Below are positions 18,443 to 28,450 of a stretch of DNA of 37,714 nt, one piece after another. The stretch lies in assembly GCA_945903685.1 (NCBI GenBank), contig CAMDOQ010000004.1, forward strand, positions 1 through 37,714, in the 5' to 3' direction. The translations under genes were made by a program, and so were the position numbers. Origin of the DNA: Rhizobium sp. Q54 (lineage in GTDB: Bacteria > Pseudomonadota > Alphaproteobacteria > SHVV01). Every line of letters starts with the position of its first letter. The stretch's first letter is position 1. Below the pieces are notes generated by a model. That model was not told the origin of the DNA. It worked only from the letters and a program-made list of their open reading frames with translations, and searched no databases.

Positions 18443-19636
18443 GTGGAGATACAGGTTCAGAACCAAATTGCGCGCACGCTGGCGCGCGATCTCTCGATCG
18501 ACCTGACCCAAGCGATGGTCAGGACCGACAGTACTTGGGGCAAGGAGACGACCTTGGCCCGCGAACTCGAGGCGCGACTTAACGCGATTGCCGGCGGTCA
18601 AGGCCGGGTGTGGTCCGAGGAAGTGTTTGAGGGTCGCCTCAACACGTTCTGGGAAGTCGACAGCGGTCGACCGGGCCCCAACCTCGTCCTCACCGGCCAC
18701 CTCGACACCAAGCCGGTGTGCGAAGGCTGGACCCGCGATCCGTTCGCGGGAGACATCGAAAACGGTCGGTTGTTCGGACACGGCGTGATGGACATGAAGG
18801 CCGGACTCGGCGCGCAAGTCGGGGCCATGCGGACGCTGCTCGACTCCGGCGTTGCGTTCACGGGCAAGCTCACCTTCGCCGCCGTGTGCGATCACATGGG
18901 GAAACAGACCGGGAGCATCGACCTTTTCCGTCGCCACACATTCGACCACTGCATCCTGGGCGAGCTCACCGACATGCAGATCTACGTGGCGCACCGCGGA
19001 CGCTACTATTTCGATATCTCGACGATCGGCCGCTCGGCGCACACGTGCCACAAGTACCAGGCGATCAACGCGATCGAGAAGATGCTGCCGCTGGTCGATG
19101 AGCTTTCGAAGCTGCGCTATTTCCCCAAGATATCCGACCACCTGAAGGAGCTGGTCGGACCCGAACTCCTGATGGCGGTCGGCCGCATCTTCGGCGGCCT
19201 CTTTCCCGGCGGCCCGTCGATGATCCCGGACCGCTGCACCATCCGGGTCGACACCCGCCCGCAACCCGGCGTCCCGCTCGACGAAGTACGGGGCGTGCTC
19301 GAACAGGCGATCGCGCGCGCCAAAGCGCGCGATCCGGAAATCGTGGTCGAGGTCGAAGTCGCCGACGTCAAGAACTCGTTCATGGTCGACCCCAACGCGA
19401 CCGTGGTTCGCTGTCTCAAGGAAGCGTGGGAGGCGGTAATGCAACGACCGGCCAAGCTGGTCGGCGGCTCGTGGCTCGGCGATACCGCATCGTTCGGCAA
19501 CCTATGCGAGACCGTGATCTTCGGCCCCGGCGGCGAGCCGGTCTATCAGCCGGACGAGTCGCTCGCGCTCTCCGACATCGAACAGGCGACCCGTATCTAC
19601 GCGCTCGCGGCGGCGCGGCTGCTCAAAGCGGCCTGA
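18443..19636 (+). CDS. M20-family peptidase/deacylase (ArgE/DapE-like) with atypical catalytic residues
   Basis: LTGHLDTKPV, GHGVMDMKAGL, dimerisation-domain GRSAHTCHKYQAINAIEKM; usual DEE segment reads CDHM. Confidence 0.85.
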   Translation: MEIQVQNQIARTLARDLSIDLTQAMVRTDSTWGKETTLARELEARLNAIAGGQGRVWSEEVFEGRLNTFWEVDSGRPGPNLVLTGHLDTKPVCEGWTRDPFAGDIENGRLFGHGVMDMKAGLGAQVGAMRTLLDSGVAFTGKLTFAAVCDHMGKQTGSIDLFRRHTFDHCILGELTDMQIYVAHRGRYYFDISTIGRSAHTCHKYQAINAIEKMLPLVDELSKLRYFPKISDHLKELVGPELLMAVGRIFGGLFPGGPSMIPDRCTIRVDTRPQPGVPLDEVRGVLEQAIARAKARDPEIVVEVEVADVKNSFMVDPNATVVRCLKEAWEAVMQRPAKLVGGSWLGDTASFGNLCETVIFGPGGEPVYQPDESLALSDIEQATRIYALAAARLLKAA

Positions 19637-19662
19637 CACGGTCGCTGGATACCGGCGTGCCA

Positions 19663-20517
19663 ATGGCCCGGGCGTTCTCTCGCCGTACGGCCCCGCCCGC
19701 GACGGTTGTCGCCGATGACGGCGTCGCGCTCGCGGTCCGCGTCGTAGGCCGCGGCCCGGCGCTGGCGTTCGTTCACGAATTCACCGGCGACCTTCGAAGT
19801 TGGGCACCGCAGTTCGCTGCCTTCGCGCCGTCGTACCGTTGTATCGCATTCAACGCGCGCGGCTATCCGCCTTCCGACACGCCTGCCTCGGCGAGCGCCT
19901 ATAGTCAGGCGCGCGCCGCTGACGATGTCGCGGTTGTGATCGCTGCGCTGGCGCGGCGGCCGGCGCATGTCGTCGGCCTGTCGATGGGCGGGTTTGCCGC
20001 GCTCCACTGTGCGCTCCGTCATCCGCAACGCGTCCGCTCGCTGGTCCTGGCCGGGGTGGGATACGGCGCCAAGCCCGAGCAAACCGCCAGCCACGCGCGG
20101 GCGTCGCGCCGCGAGGCCGATCATGCGCTGACGATCGGCATCGGGCGCTATGCGCGGATGATGGCGGCGAGCGACTACGCGGCGCCCTTGCGGACCAAGA
20201 ACCCGCGTGCCTGGCGGCGCTTCGCCCACGAACTCTCGGGCCATTCGGTCGAAGGCATGGCGGCCACGCTCCGGTACGTCCTAGCCGGGCGGCCCTCGCT
20301 CTGGCGCCTCGCGCCCAAGCTCAAGCGGCTTCGCGTTCCGACCCTCATCGTGGTCGGCGATCGGGACGAGCCGTGTCTCGAGCCCGCGCTTTTCCTCCGG
20401 CGGACAATCCCGGGCGCCGAGCTCGCGGTACTCCCGGGAGTCGGCCACCTCACCAATCTTGAAGAGGCGAGCCGATTCAACGCGCTCGTCGCTGCCTTCA
20501 TCGCCGTCCATTCCTAA
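19663..20517 (+). CDS. Alpha/beta fold hydrolase
   Basis: GLSMGGFAALHCALRHPQRVRSLVLAGVGYG, RVPTLIVVGDRDEPC, GVGHLTNLEEASRFN. Confidence 0.88.
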   Translation: MARAFSRRTAPPATVVADDGVALAVRVVGRGPALAFVHEFTGDLRSWAPQFAAFAPSYRCIAFNARGYPPSDTPASASAYSQARAADDVAVVIAALARRPAHVVGLSMGGFAALHCALRHPQRVRSLVLAGVGYGAKPEQTASHARASRREADHALTIGIGRYARMMAASDYAAPLRTKNPRAWRRFAHELSGHSVEGMAATLRYVLAGRPSLWRLAPKLKRLRVPTLIVVGDRDEPCLEPALFLRRTIPGAELAVLPGVGHLTNLEEASRFNALVAAFIAVHS

Positions 20518-20538
20518 TCGAAACGGAGGAACAGTCGC

Positions 20539-21297
20539 ATGGGCACGGAAAAACGCCTCGCCGGCAAGGTCGCGCTGATCACGGGAGCAAGCCGCGGATT
20601 GGGCCGGGGCATCGCTGAAGGGTTCGCGGCCGAAGGCGCCAAGATCGTCGTCAATTACGTCAAGGATGCGAACGCCGCGGCCGAAGTCGCGCGCGCGGTC
20701 GAAGCGGCCGGGAGCGAAGCGTCGGTGGCGCAAGCCAATGTCGCCGATGCCGCCGCGGTCAAGCGCATGGTCGATGATGGCGTCCGCCGCTTCGGTACCA
20801 TCGACATCCTGGTCAACAACGCCGGGCATTTGAACTCGGTGCCGCTCGCCGAGATGGCGGTCGAGGTATGGGACGAGATGATCGCCGCGCACTTGCGCGG
20901 CATGTTTCTGTGTACGCGAGCGGTGATCCCGCACATGCTAAAGCGGAAGCGCGGCAAGATCATCAACATGACCGGTACGTTCGGCGTAGTCGGCGGCGCC
21001 ACCTTTACGCATTTGTCGACCGCCAAGGCCGGCATGATCGGATTCACCCGTGCCCTCGCGCGCGAGGTCGGGCACGACGGCATCCACGTCAACGCGATCG
21101 CGCCGGCGATCATCCGCACCGACCTCTACAACTTCATGCCCGAATCGGTCCGCGACGAGATCGTCGGCGCTTATCCCTTGGGCCGCGTCGGCGAGGTCGC
21201 GGACGTCGTCGCGACCGCGCTCTTCCTTGCCACCAAGGACTCCGACTTCTTCACCGGCCAGACGCTCTGTCCCGCCGGCGGCGATGTGATGGTATGA
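20539..21297 (+). CDS. SDR family oxidoreductase (FabG-like)
   Basis: GKVALITGASRGLGRGIAEGFAAEGA, ILVNNAGH, NAIAPAIIRTD. Confidence 0.92.
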   Translation: MGTEKRLAGKVALITGASRGLGRGIAEGFAAEGAKIVVNYVKDANAAAEVARAVEAAGSEASVAQANVADAAAVKRMVDDGVRRFGTIDILVNNAGHLNSVPLAEMAVEVWDEMIAAHLRGMFLCTRAVIPHMLKRKRGKIINMTGTFGVVGGATFTHLSTAKAGMIGFTRALAREVGHDGIHVNAIAPAIIRTDLYNFMPESVRDEIVGAYPLGRVGEVADVVATALFLATKDSDFFTGQTLCPAGGDVMV

Positions 21298-21303
21298 GGG
21301 CGC

Positions 21304-21777
21304 TTAGGGGCGTCGAGCGCGAATCTCGGACGCAGCCTTCTCGATCGCGTTGACGATGCCGAGGTAGCCGGTGCAACGACAGAGGTTGCCGCTCAGTTCG
21401 AGACGGATGCGTGCCCGGTCGGCGTTGGGCAAGCGAGTGACGATGTCGCGGGCGGTTACCAGCATGCCCGGCGTGCAGTAGCCGCATTGGAGCGCGTGGC
21501 ACTCCGAGAAACAGCGCCGCACGACGGCCATCACCGGGTCGTCGTCGAACCCCTCGACGGTCCGCACGTCGCGGCGGTCGGCGGTAACGGCGAGCGCGAT
21601 GCACGAACGCACGGGCCGGCCGTCGACCAAGATCGTGCAGGCGCCGCACACCCCTTGCTCGCAGGTGATGTGTGTGCCGGTCAGGCCTTCGCGCTCGCGG
21701 ATGAAATCGGCGAGCGACTTGCGCGCCTCGACATCGGCTTCGATCGGGCGCCCGTTCAGGGTGAGGGTGACTTTCAT
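21304..21777 (-). CDS. (2Fe-2S)-binding subunit of xanthine dehydrogenase/CO dehydrogenase-family enzyme (CoxS-like)
   Basis: CEQGVCGACTILVDGRPVRSC, CGYCTPGMLVTA, GNLCRCTGYLGIVNAIEKA. Confidence 0.94.
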   Translation of the reverse strand: MKVTLTLNGRPIEADVEARKSLADFIREREGLTGTHITCEQGVCGACTILVDGRPVRSCIALAVTADRRDVRTVEGFDDDPVMAVVRRCFSECHALQCGYCTPGMLVTARDIVTRLPNADRARIRLELSGNLCRCTGYLGIVNAIEKAASEIRARRP

Positions 21778-21788
21778 GGGGGAGGTCG

Positions 21789-22631
21789 CTAGCGGTTGAA
21801 CGCGTGGGCAGCGGCGCGCATGGCGGCGGCGCTGAGGATGTGTAGCTGCAACTCGTCGGACGCGCCGACCGCCGCAAGCTCGGTGCGGGCCGCATTTCGA
21901 AACGCAGTCAGCCCATCGCGGTCGGCGCCTTTCAACGCGAGCAAATGAACGGCCGCCTGCGGCAGCAGGACCGGCCGGTGATTGGGCATGGCGATGGCGA
22001 CGCGGGACTGACCGGCCGCCTTATCCATCACTACGACCGCGATGGCGTCGGCGAACTTTCCGGGTTTGCGGCAGATTTTGTAGCGGCCCCAGCGGGCGGT
22101 TGCCGCGAGCCGAGGAATACGAATTTCCGTAACGATCTCGCCCGGGCGCAAGCTGGTCGTCAGGATGCCCTCGACCAGGTCGGCCACCGCGATGGTCCGT
22201 TCGCCCGCGGCGGAAGCCGCGACCACGGACGCGCCGAGCGCCATCAGTACCGGACACCAATCACCGACCGGATCGGCGTGACTGAGGCTGCCGCCGATGG
22301 TCCCGCGGTTGCGGACCGCACGATACGCGATGGTGCCGGCGGTTTCGGTGAGAAGTCCGTGGCATGGGTCGGGAACCTTACCGTCCTCGATGTCGGCGTG
22401 GATGACCGCGCTGCCGATCGCCAGCGTGCCATTGACGGTAGCGGTGCGCGATAGGTCGGCGAGCCGGGAGATATCGACCAGGAGCGTCGGGCGCGCCAAG
22501 CGCAGATTGAGCATCGGCCCCAGCGATTGCCCGCCAGCCAGTACCATGGCGCTGTCGCCGCCTTGCTTGAGATGCGCCAGTGCCTCGGCGACCGTCGCCG
22601 GGCGAACGTAGTCGAATGGAGGCGCCTTCAT
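21789..22631 (-). CDS. FAD-binding subunit (CoxM-like)
   Basis: MKAPPFDYVRPATVAEALAHL, AGGQSLGPMLNLRLARPTLLVDI, NRGTIGGSLSHADPVGDW. Confidence 0.94.
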   Translation of the reverse strand: MKAPPFDYVRPATVAEALAHLKQGGDSAMVLAGGQSLGPMLNLRLARPTLLVDISRLADLSRTATVNGTLAIGSAVIHADIEDGKVPDPCHGLLTETAGTIAYRAVRNRGTIGGSLSHADPVGDWCPVLMALGASVVAASAAGERTIAVADLVEGILTTSLRPGEIVTEIRIPRLAATARWGRYKICRKPGKFADAIAVVVMDKAAGQSRVAIAMPNHRPVLLPQAAVHLLALKGADRDGLTAFRNAARTELAAVGASDELQLHILSAAAMRAAAHAFNR

Positions 22632-24976
22632 AGTTTGCCTGCCGCCGCAAGCGCTGCGAGGACGCGACGCGGCGTGATCGGGGTTTCGGCGATTTCGACG
22701 CCGAGCACGCGGAGCGCGTCGTTGACGGCATTGGCGATCGCGGCCGGCGGCGCGATCGCGCCGCCTTCGCCCATCCCTTTGATACCGAACTCGGTCCACG
22801 GCGAGAGCGTCGTCATGTGCGCGAGCTTGATGTCGGGTACCTCGGTTGCGCCCGGGATCATGTAGTCGGCCAGCGTTCCCGTCAGGGCTTCGCCGTTGGG
22901 ACCATAGAGCGCTTCCTCATAAAGCGCGGTCCCGATTCCTTGGACGGTACCGCCGAGGACCTGACCGTCGACGACCATCGGGTTAACCCGTCGGCCGCAG
23001 TCCTCGACCACGACATAATCGATCAACTTGACCGTACCGAGATCGGGATCGACCGACACCACGGCAGCGTGGGTGGCATAGGAGAACGTGCCGCTGTCGG
23101 GATTGGGGCGGTACCCTTCCGTCACCGTGAGCCCTCCGCGGTCGACGGCCGGTGGCAGGTCTTCGGGATGCAGGTACCAGGCGCGGCCCAGCGCGCTGAA
23201 ATCGACTTGCCCTTTCGGTCCGATCACCTGGGCATTCTCGATCCGGACATCGTCGGCCTTGGCTTGCAGCAGGTGGGCGCCGATGACGGCGATACGCTTG
23301 GCGAGCGTGCGGCACGCGGTTGCGACTGCGCCGCCGGCCATGACGATGCTGCGCGAGGCGTAGGTGCCGGTGCTGTAGGGCGACATGGCGGTGTCACCGA
23401 ACTTGACCTTCACCCGCTTCGGATCGACGCCGAGCACTTCACTCGCGATCTGCGCGAGTGTCGTTTCCATACCCTGGCCGTGCGAATGGATGCCGACTTC
23501 GATCACGAGATCGCCGTCTGGCGTCATCCGCACCGTCGCCATTTCGTAGCCGGGTACGAGCTCGACGCCCCATTTCGAGAGCACCGAGGTGCCGTGCGCG
23601 GTTTGCTCGGTATAGCTCGCGAAGCCGACCCCAATCAGCGTGCCGTCGGTCTCGCCGCGCCGCTGGCGGGCCCGAATCCCGTCGACATCGGCGAGCTTCA
23701 CCGCCTGGCGCACGCTTTCGGGGTAGTCACCGCTATCGTAGAGTTTATTGGTGATGGTGCTGTACGGCATCTGCTCCGGCCGGACCATGTTGTCGATCCG
23801 AACCTGGTACGGTTCGCGTCCGATCGCGCGGGCCACCGCATCGACGATCAATTCGCCTGAAAAACAGACGCCTGGCCGCGCAACGCCGCGATAGACGCAA
23901 ATCGGCGGCTTGTTGGTGGCGATGGTCGCCAGCTTGGCGTGGATGCTTGGTAGATCGTAAGCCGCGGTCAAAATACCGGCGCACTGCGCCGCCTCGACGC
24001 ACGAGGTCCACGGATAGATCGAATACGCACCGCCGTCGACGACGACGTCCAAGTCGAATGCCAAGAACTTGCCCTGATTGTCGGCATACGCAGTCAAGGT
24101 GTGGCGATGCTCGCGGCAATTGGCATCGGCGGTCAGGTGCTCGAGGTTGTCCTCGATCCAGCGGATCGGACGGCGTAGGCGCATCGCGAGCGACGCCGCC
24201 ACTAACGCTTCGGCCTCGACGAAGATTTTCAGTCCGAAACCGCCGCCGACGTCGGGCGAGATCACGCGTACCCGGCGCTGACTCATGCCCAGGAACTTGG
24301 CGAGGCCGGTCGCCAGGAGATGCGGCGTCTGATGCGAGGCATAAACGACTAGCTCGTCCTGGCGCGCATCGTAATGGGCAAGCGCGGCCCGGCTCTCCAT
24401 CGGCATCACCGCCTGGCGGCTGATGCGGAACTGGCGCGTGACCTTGTGCGCCGCCTTCTTCACCATCTCATCGAAGGGCCCGAGCTTGAACTCGGCCTGG
24501 TGCACGATATTGTCGGGCCATTGTTCGTGAACGAGCGGCGCGCCGCTCTTGCGCGCGTCGAGGCACTCGACCGCTGCCGGAAGCGGATCGAACTCGACCG
24601 CGATCCGCTCGATCATGTCTTCGGCTTCGGCCCGCTCGGGCGCGAGGGCAACGGCGATCGGCTCCCCGACGAAACGGACTTTCTTGGTAGCCAGCACCGG
24701 ATATTCGGAGACCCGGAAGCCCGGGAGTGACGAGATGCCGACGATGGGACCGACGCCGGTCATATCGGCGGCGGTAAAAACCCGGCCTTTGAGGTCGTCG
24801 GGGATCGTTATCGACTTGATACGGGCATGCGCGATCGGGCTGCGCAGGAACGCCGCGTTCCAGGTGCCGGGTAGCGTGATGTCGGCGACGTACTGGCCGC
24901 GGCCGTGGAGAAAGCGTTCGTCTTCGTTCCGAAGAACGCTGGCGCCGATGCCTTGGGATGCCATCGTTCGCTCCAA
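22628..24976 (-). CDS. Molybdopterin-binding large subunit (CoxL-like), xanthine dehydrogenase family
   Basis: RNEDERFLHGRGQYVADI, DVGGGFGLKIFVEAEAL, YRGVARPGVCFSGE, catalytic GMGEGGAIAPPAAIANAV; ATGA overlap with coxM start. Confidence 0.94.
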   Translation of the reverse strand: MERTMASQGIGASVLRNEDERFLHGRGQYVADITLPGTWNAAFLRSPIAHARIKSITIPDDLKGRVFTAADMTGVGPIVGISSLPGFRVSEYPVLATKKVRFVGEPIAVALAPERAEAEDMIERIAVEFDPLPAAVECLDARKSGAPLVHEQWPDNIVHQAEFKLGPFDEMVKKAAHKVTRQFRISRQAVMPMESRAALAHYDARQDELVVYASHQTPHLLATGLAKFLGMSQRRVRVISPDVGGGFGLKIFVEAEALVAASLAMRLRRPIRWIEDNLEHLTADANCREHRHTLTAYADNQGKFLAFDLDVVVDGGAYSIYPWTSCVEAAQCAGILTAAYDLPSIHAKLATIATNKPPICVYRGVARPGVCFSGELIVDAVARAIGREPYQVRIDNMVRPEQMPYSTITNKLYDSGDYPESVRQAVKLADVDGIRARQRRGETDGTLIGVGFASYTEQTAHGTSVLSKWGVELVPGYEMATVRMTPDGDLVIEVGIHSHGQGMETTLAQIASEVLGVDPKRVKVKFGDTAMSPYSTGTYASRSIVMAGGAVATACRTLAKRIAVIGAHLLQAKADDVRIENAQVIGPKGQVDFSALGRAWYLHPEDLPPAVDRGGLTVTEGYRPNPDSGTFSYATHAAVVSVDPDLGTVKLIDYVVVEDCGRRVNPMVVDGQVLGGTVQGIGTALYEEALYGPNGEALTGTLADYMIPGATEVPDIKLAHMTTLSPWTEFGIKGMGEGGAIAPPAAIANAVNDALRVLGVEIAETPITPRRVLAALAAAGKL

Positions 24977-25026
24977 TCGAGGGATGACGTTTCAGGCGAT
25001 GGAATAGAGACGCCGAGACAAGCGAG

Positions 25027-25056
25027 CGACGGGCGCCGCTCCTGCAGCGCCCGTCG
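25027..25056 (-). terminator. Strong hairpin between TRAP binding-protein gene and coxL (intercistronic hairpin or terminator lacking a U-tract)
   Basis: Perfect 10-bp stem CGACGGGCGC (25027-25036)/GCGCCCGTCG (25047-25056), just after the stop at 25068; no T-run follows. Confidence 0.55.
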
Positions 25057-25067
25057 CCCTTACGTCC

Positions 25068-26081
25068 TTATGAGGTCGGCTTGAAACCGAGTTGCTTGAG
25101 TTTGGCGCCGTTCTCGGCATCCACCTTGAGGATGTCGGACCACCCGGTGTCGTAAACGCGCCGATAGAACCCGATCTCCTCGGCTTTCGGCAGCTTGGTG
25201 AAGGTCAAGCCGTGGCCGCGAAGGACTTTGTCCTCGTCGTCGTAGATTTTCTGGATGCGCCGAGTCGATTCGCCTTCGAGCTGTTCGGCGATGCGCTCGA
25301 TCGCCGCTTTAACATCGGCGGGCAGTTTGTTGTAGGTCGCCGCGTTCATGAGGATGCCGGTGTCGACGGTTTGGAACGGATGGTCGAGAACGAATTTCGT
25401 GACTTCCTGAAATCCGAACTGGGTCAAACCGGAGACGCCCCACCCCAAGCCGTCCGCGACGCCGCGCTCGAGTGCGGCGTAGGTTTCGCCGGGCGCGATG
25501 ATGAGCGGTACGGCGCCGAGCGCGATCGTCATCGACTTGTAGGCTGGCGAGCCGCGCAGCTTCAGATTCTTTAAGTCGTCGATCCGTTCGATCTTCTTTT
25601 TGGTGTAAAAGCGGAACCCTCCAACCGGCCCGCCCACCTGCGACAGGTAGATCGTGTTGGTCTTCTCGAGGTGGAGCTTGCGAACGAGGGCGTAATAACC
25701 GTTGGCGCGCCGCGTTTCGACCGGCTCCGATACGAACAACCCGGCCTGCGCGACCGGCAACTGGCCGGTGTAGTAAGACGCCGAGGTGAGCAGAACGTCG
25801 AAGGTTCCGTTACGCAGGCCTTCGAACTGCTCGAAGGGCGGCGCGACTTCGGCCGCGCCCAGGATGTTGAGGCTGACTTTGCCGGCGAGTTCCTTCTCGA
25901 GCGCTTCCTTGAACCAGATCAGTGGCAGGCTGGCGAAGAACGGCGGCGACCAGGCATAGACGCCCTTGAGCTTGATCTCCTGGCTCGCGGCCGAATTCGC
26001 TCCGATGCAGGCCAGAGCAACCGCGCTGATCGCCATGGCTGCCGCCCTGGCGAGCACGCGTCGACGCAATACTCGGATCAT
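25068..26081 (-). CDS. TRAP transporter substrate-binding protein DctP-like
   Basis: Signal peptide; FEQFEGLRNGTFDVLLTSASYYTGQLPVAQAG, IDDLKNLKLRGSPAYKSM, ALERGVADGLGWG. Confidence 0.85.
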   Translation of the reverse strand: MIRVLRRRVLARAAAMAISAVALACIGANSAASQEIKLKGVYAWSPPFFASLPLIWFKEALEKELAGKVSLNILGAAEVAPPFEQFEGLRNGTFDVLLTSASYYTGQLPVAQAGLFVSEPVETRRANGYYALVRKLHLEKTNTIYLSQVGGPVGGFRFYTKKKIERIDDLKNLKLRGSPAYKSMTIALGAVPLIIAPGETYAALERGVADGLGWGVSGLTQFGFQEVTKFVLDHPFQTVDTGILMNAATYNKLPADVKAAIERIAEQLEGESTRRIQKIYDDEDKVLRGHGLTFTKLPKAEEIGFYRRVYDTGWSDILKVDAENGAKLKQLGFKPTS

Positions 26082-26301
26082 TACTGTCCTCCCCTGTTAT
26101 TCGTTGATGGGCGATCGATCTTCGACCGATGCCGATGTCCGGTCAAGCGTAGCCGCGGAATCAGGCTCTGCTTCCGATGCCCGGATTGCTCGCCGATCGT
26201 CAGCTCGTCGATGCCCTCGCCGGAGGAGGATTGACGCCCGTTCGGGTGAGGGCGACAGTCACCGATCAAACGCGTCCGATAATTGCATGTGGGAGGCGAG
26301 C

Positions 26302-27576
26302 ATGAGGCCGGAGGACAACCAAACGCTGACCCAGGTAGGCCCCGGAACGCCGATGGGAGGCATGATGCGGCGGTACTGGGTGCCGGCAGCGTTGTCGAGC
26401 GAACTTCCAGACGCCGACTGTTCTCCGATCCGCGTACGTTTGCTGGGCGAGGACCTCGTCGCGTTCCGGGACAGCGAAAGAAGGCTCGGATTGGTGGAGG
26501 AGTTCTGCGCCCATCGCCGCGCCTCGCTGTACTTCGGACGCAACGAGGAGGGTGGCTTGCGCTGCTCTTATCATGGCTGGAAGTACGACGTCGGCGGGCA
26601 ATGCGTCGACCTGCCACAACAGCCGTCCTACGCGCCAAAAATCGCCATCCGTTCCTATCCCTGCGTCGAAGCGGGGGACGTCGTCTGGGCTTACATGGGG
26701 CCGCCCGAACTTCGCCCCGATCCGCCGAGCGTCGAGTGGGCGACGATCCCGGCCGAAGGCCGCTACGTTTCGAAATGGCTCCAGTACTCCAACTACCTTC
26801 AAGGGATCGAGGGGGCCATCGACTCGAGCCACGTCTCTTTCCTGCATCGCTACGAGATCGAGCAGAACCCGCTACTCAAGAAGACGGCTGCGACGGAGTT
26901 CATCAAGGGTGACGCCAACCCCGAGTTCGACATCGACCACACGAGCGGCGGCCTGATCGTCTACGCCAAACGTCGCGACCGAAACGGCCGAGCCTATTAC
27001 CGCATCACGCAGATGCTCATGCCGTGGTTTTCGTTCCCGCCCCCGTTCGGTCACCACCCTCTGCTGTGCCAGGCGTGGGTTCCGTGCGACGACGAGTCGT
27101 GCATGGTCTGGAGCATCAGCTACTGCACCGACCGCGCGCTTACGGCCGAGGAACGGGCGGCGATGGCGGACGGCGGCGGCATCAACGTGACGTACGTACC
27201 CGGGACCTTCATCCCAATCCAGAATCGCTCGAACAATTATCTGCTCGACCGGGCCGCCCAGAAGGCGAAGAAGACCTTCTCCGGGGTTGTCGGACTGGTC
27301 GCGGCGGACGTCGCGATCCAGGAGAGCATGGGGGCGATCGTCGATCGCTCGCTCGAGCACCTCGTGCACACCGACAAAGCCGTGGCCGAGACAAGACGGA
27401 TGATGCTGGAAGCCGCGCGCAATCACGCGAAAGGCCGCACCACGCCACCCGGCGTGTCGAGCGAAAGCCAGCGGATCCGGCCGGGCTCCCTTATCCTGCC
27501 CGTAGAAGAGGACGTGCGCGAGTTCCTGCGGAAGGGCCAGCTTCGGGTCGGCGATCAGGCCGTCCTGTCGGTTTGA
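26302..27576 (+). CDS. Rieske non-heme iron ring-hydroxylating oxygenase alpha subunit (phthalate 4,5-dioxygenase-like)
   Basis: Rieske CAHRRASLYFGRNEEGGLRCSYHGWKYD; Fe site EGAIDSSHVSFLH; RBS ggaggcgag before 26302. Confidence 0.92.
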   Translation: MRPEDNQTLTQVGPGTPMGGMMRRYWVPAALSSELPDADCSPIRVRLLGEDLVAFRDSERRLGLVEEFCAHRRASLYFGRNEEGGLRCSYHGWKYDVGGQCVDLPQQPSYAPKIAIRSYPCVEAGDVVWAYMGPPELRPDPPSVEWATIPAEGRYVSKWLQYSNYLQGIEGAIDSSHVSFLHRYEIEQNPLLKKTAATEFIKGDANPEFDIDHTSGGLIVYAKRRDRNGRAYYRITQMLMPWFSFPPPFGHHPLLCQAWVPCDDESCMVWSISYCTDRALTAEERAAMADGGGINVTYVPGTFIPIQNRSNNYLLDRAAQKAKKTFSGVVGLVAADVAIQESMGAIVDRSLEHLVHTDKAVAETRRMMLEAARNHAKGRTTPPGVSSESQRIRPGSLILPVEEDVREFLRKGQLRVGDQAVLSV

Positions 27577-27751
27577 GGTCGGTTCGCCCCGGCTGCCAAG
27601 CCGCGAGCGCAACGGTCCGGCAGAGGCGCTGTTTGCGGACGCGGAAGGTGCGCGATCCGATTTCGGATTGACGGACTTCGAGCGTTCGTTGTTGGCTTGG
27701 GTTCGGGATCGCGCGGCCGTCGCGGTCTACCCGCAGCGAAAGGTCACTGCC

Positions 27752-28387
27752 ATGAAACTCGTCTACGAAAAGGTGATGCCGCCCAAGACTGGGCTCGCGC
27801 TCGAGGTCAAGGATGGCCAGCACTGGCGCGTCATCGACCTCGAGGGGCGTCAGGTCGTCGACATGGCGCTGTTCAATCTCGCCAACTTGCGCGAGAAGCT
27901 TTCGACTTCGTACTCGCGCACGCGTTACATCCCCAAGGCGGGCGCCCCCTATGTCCCGCGCGACAAGCTGACCGAGGGCGACACGCTGATGTCGACTATC
28001 TGCCGGCCGATGGCGACCATCATCAAGGAGACGCCCGAGCCCAAGGGCATCCACGACACCCATAACCGGATGTGCAACCGCTTCCTCTACGAATCGCACG
28101 GGTTCGGCCCGCGCGACGGCTGCCACGAGATCATCACCAAGGCGGTGGCGCCGTGGGGACTCCTGGCCGAGGACATCCCCGACACCATGGACCTGTTCAT
28201 GAACTACCACCACGACTGCGCGCAGGGGCGCTGGATCATCGGCCGGCCGGTGTCGAAGCCGGGCGACTACATCGAGTTCAAGGCGACGATGGACATCCTG
28301 ATCGGCTTCTCGAACTGCCCGCTCGATGTGCTGGCGCCGTGCAATGACTTCAACTGCACCCAGGTCAAGGTCGAAGTCTACGCCTAG
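27752..28387 (+). CDS. DUF1989 / urea carboxylase-associated family protein
   Basis: LEGRQVVDMALFNLANLREKLSTSYSRTRY, HDTHNRMCNRFLYE, APCNDFNCTQVKVEV. Confidence 0.85.
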   Translation: MKLVYEKVMPPKTGLALEVKDGQHWRVIDLEGRQVVDMALFNLANLREKLSTSYSRTRYIPKAGAPYVPRDKLTEGDTLMSTICRPMATIIKETPEPKGIHDTHNRMCNRFLYESHGFGPRDGCHEIITKAVAPWGLLAEDIPDTMDLFMNYHHDCAQGRWIIGRPVSKPGDYIEFKATMDILIGFSNCPLDVLAPCNDFNCTQVKVEVYA

Positions 28388-28450
28388 GCGCAGCCGGGGC
28401 GCCGCTCGGACCCGCGCGAGATCGCTTGGCGAACCCGCGTGGAGCGCTGC

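Noticed and set aside
17765-19444. 559-aa minus-strand ORF antisense to the MFS 3' end, DUF1330 and M20 genes
   Set aside because: No motifs; the three plus-strand genes explain the region.
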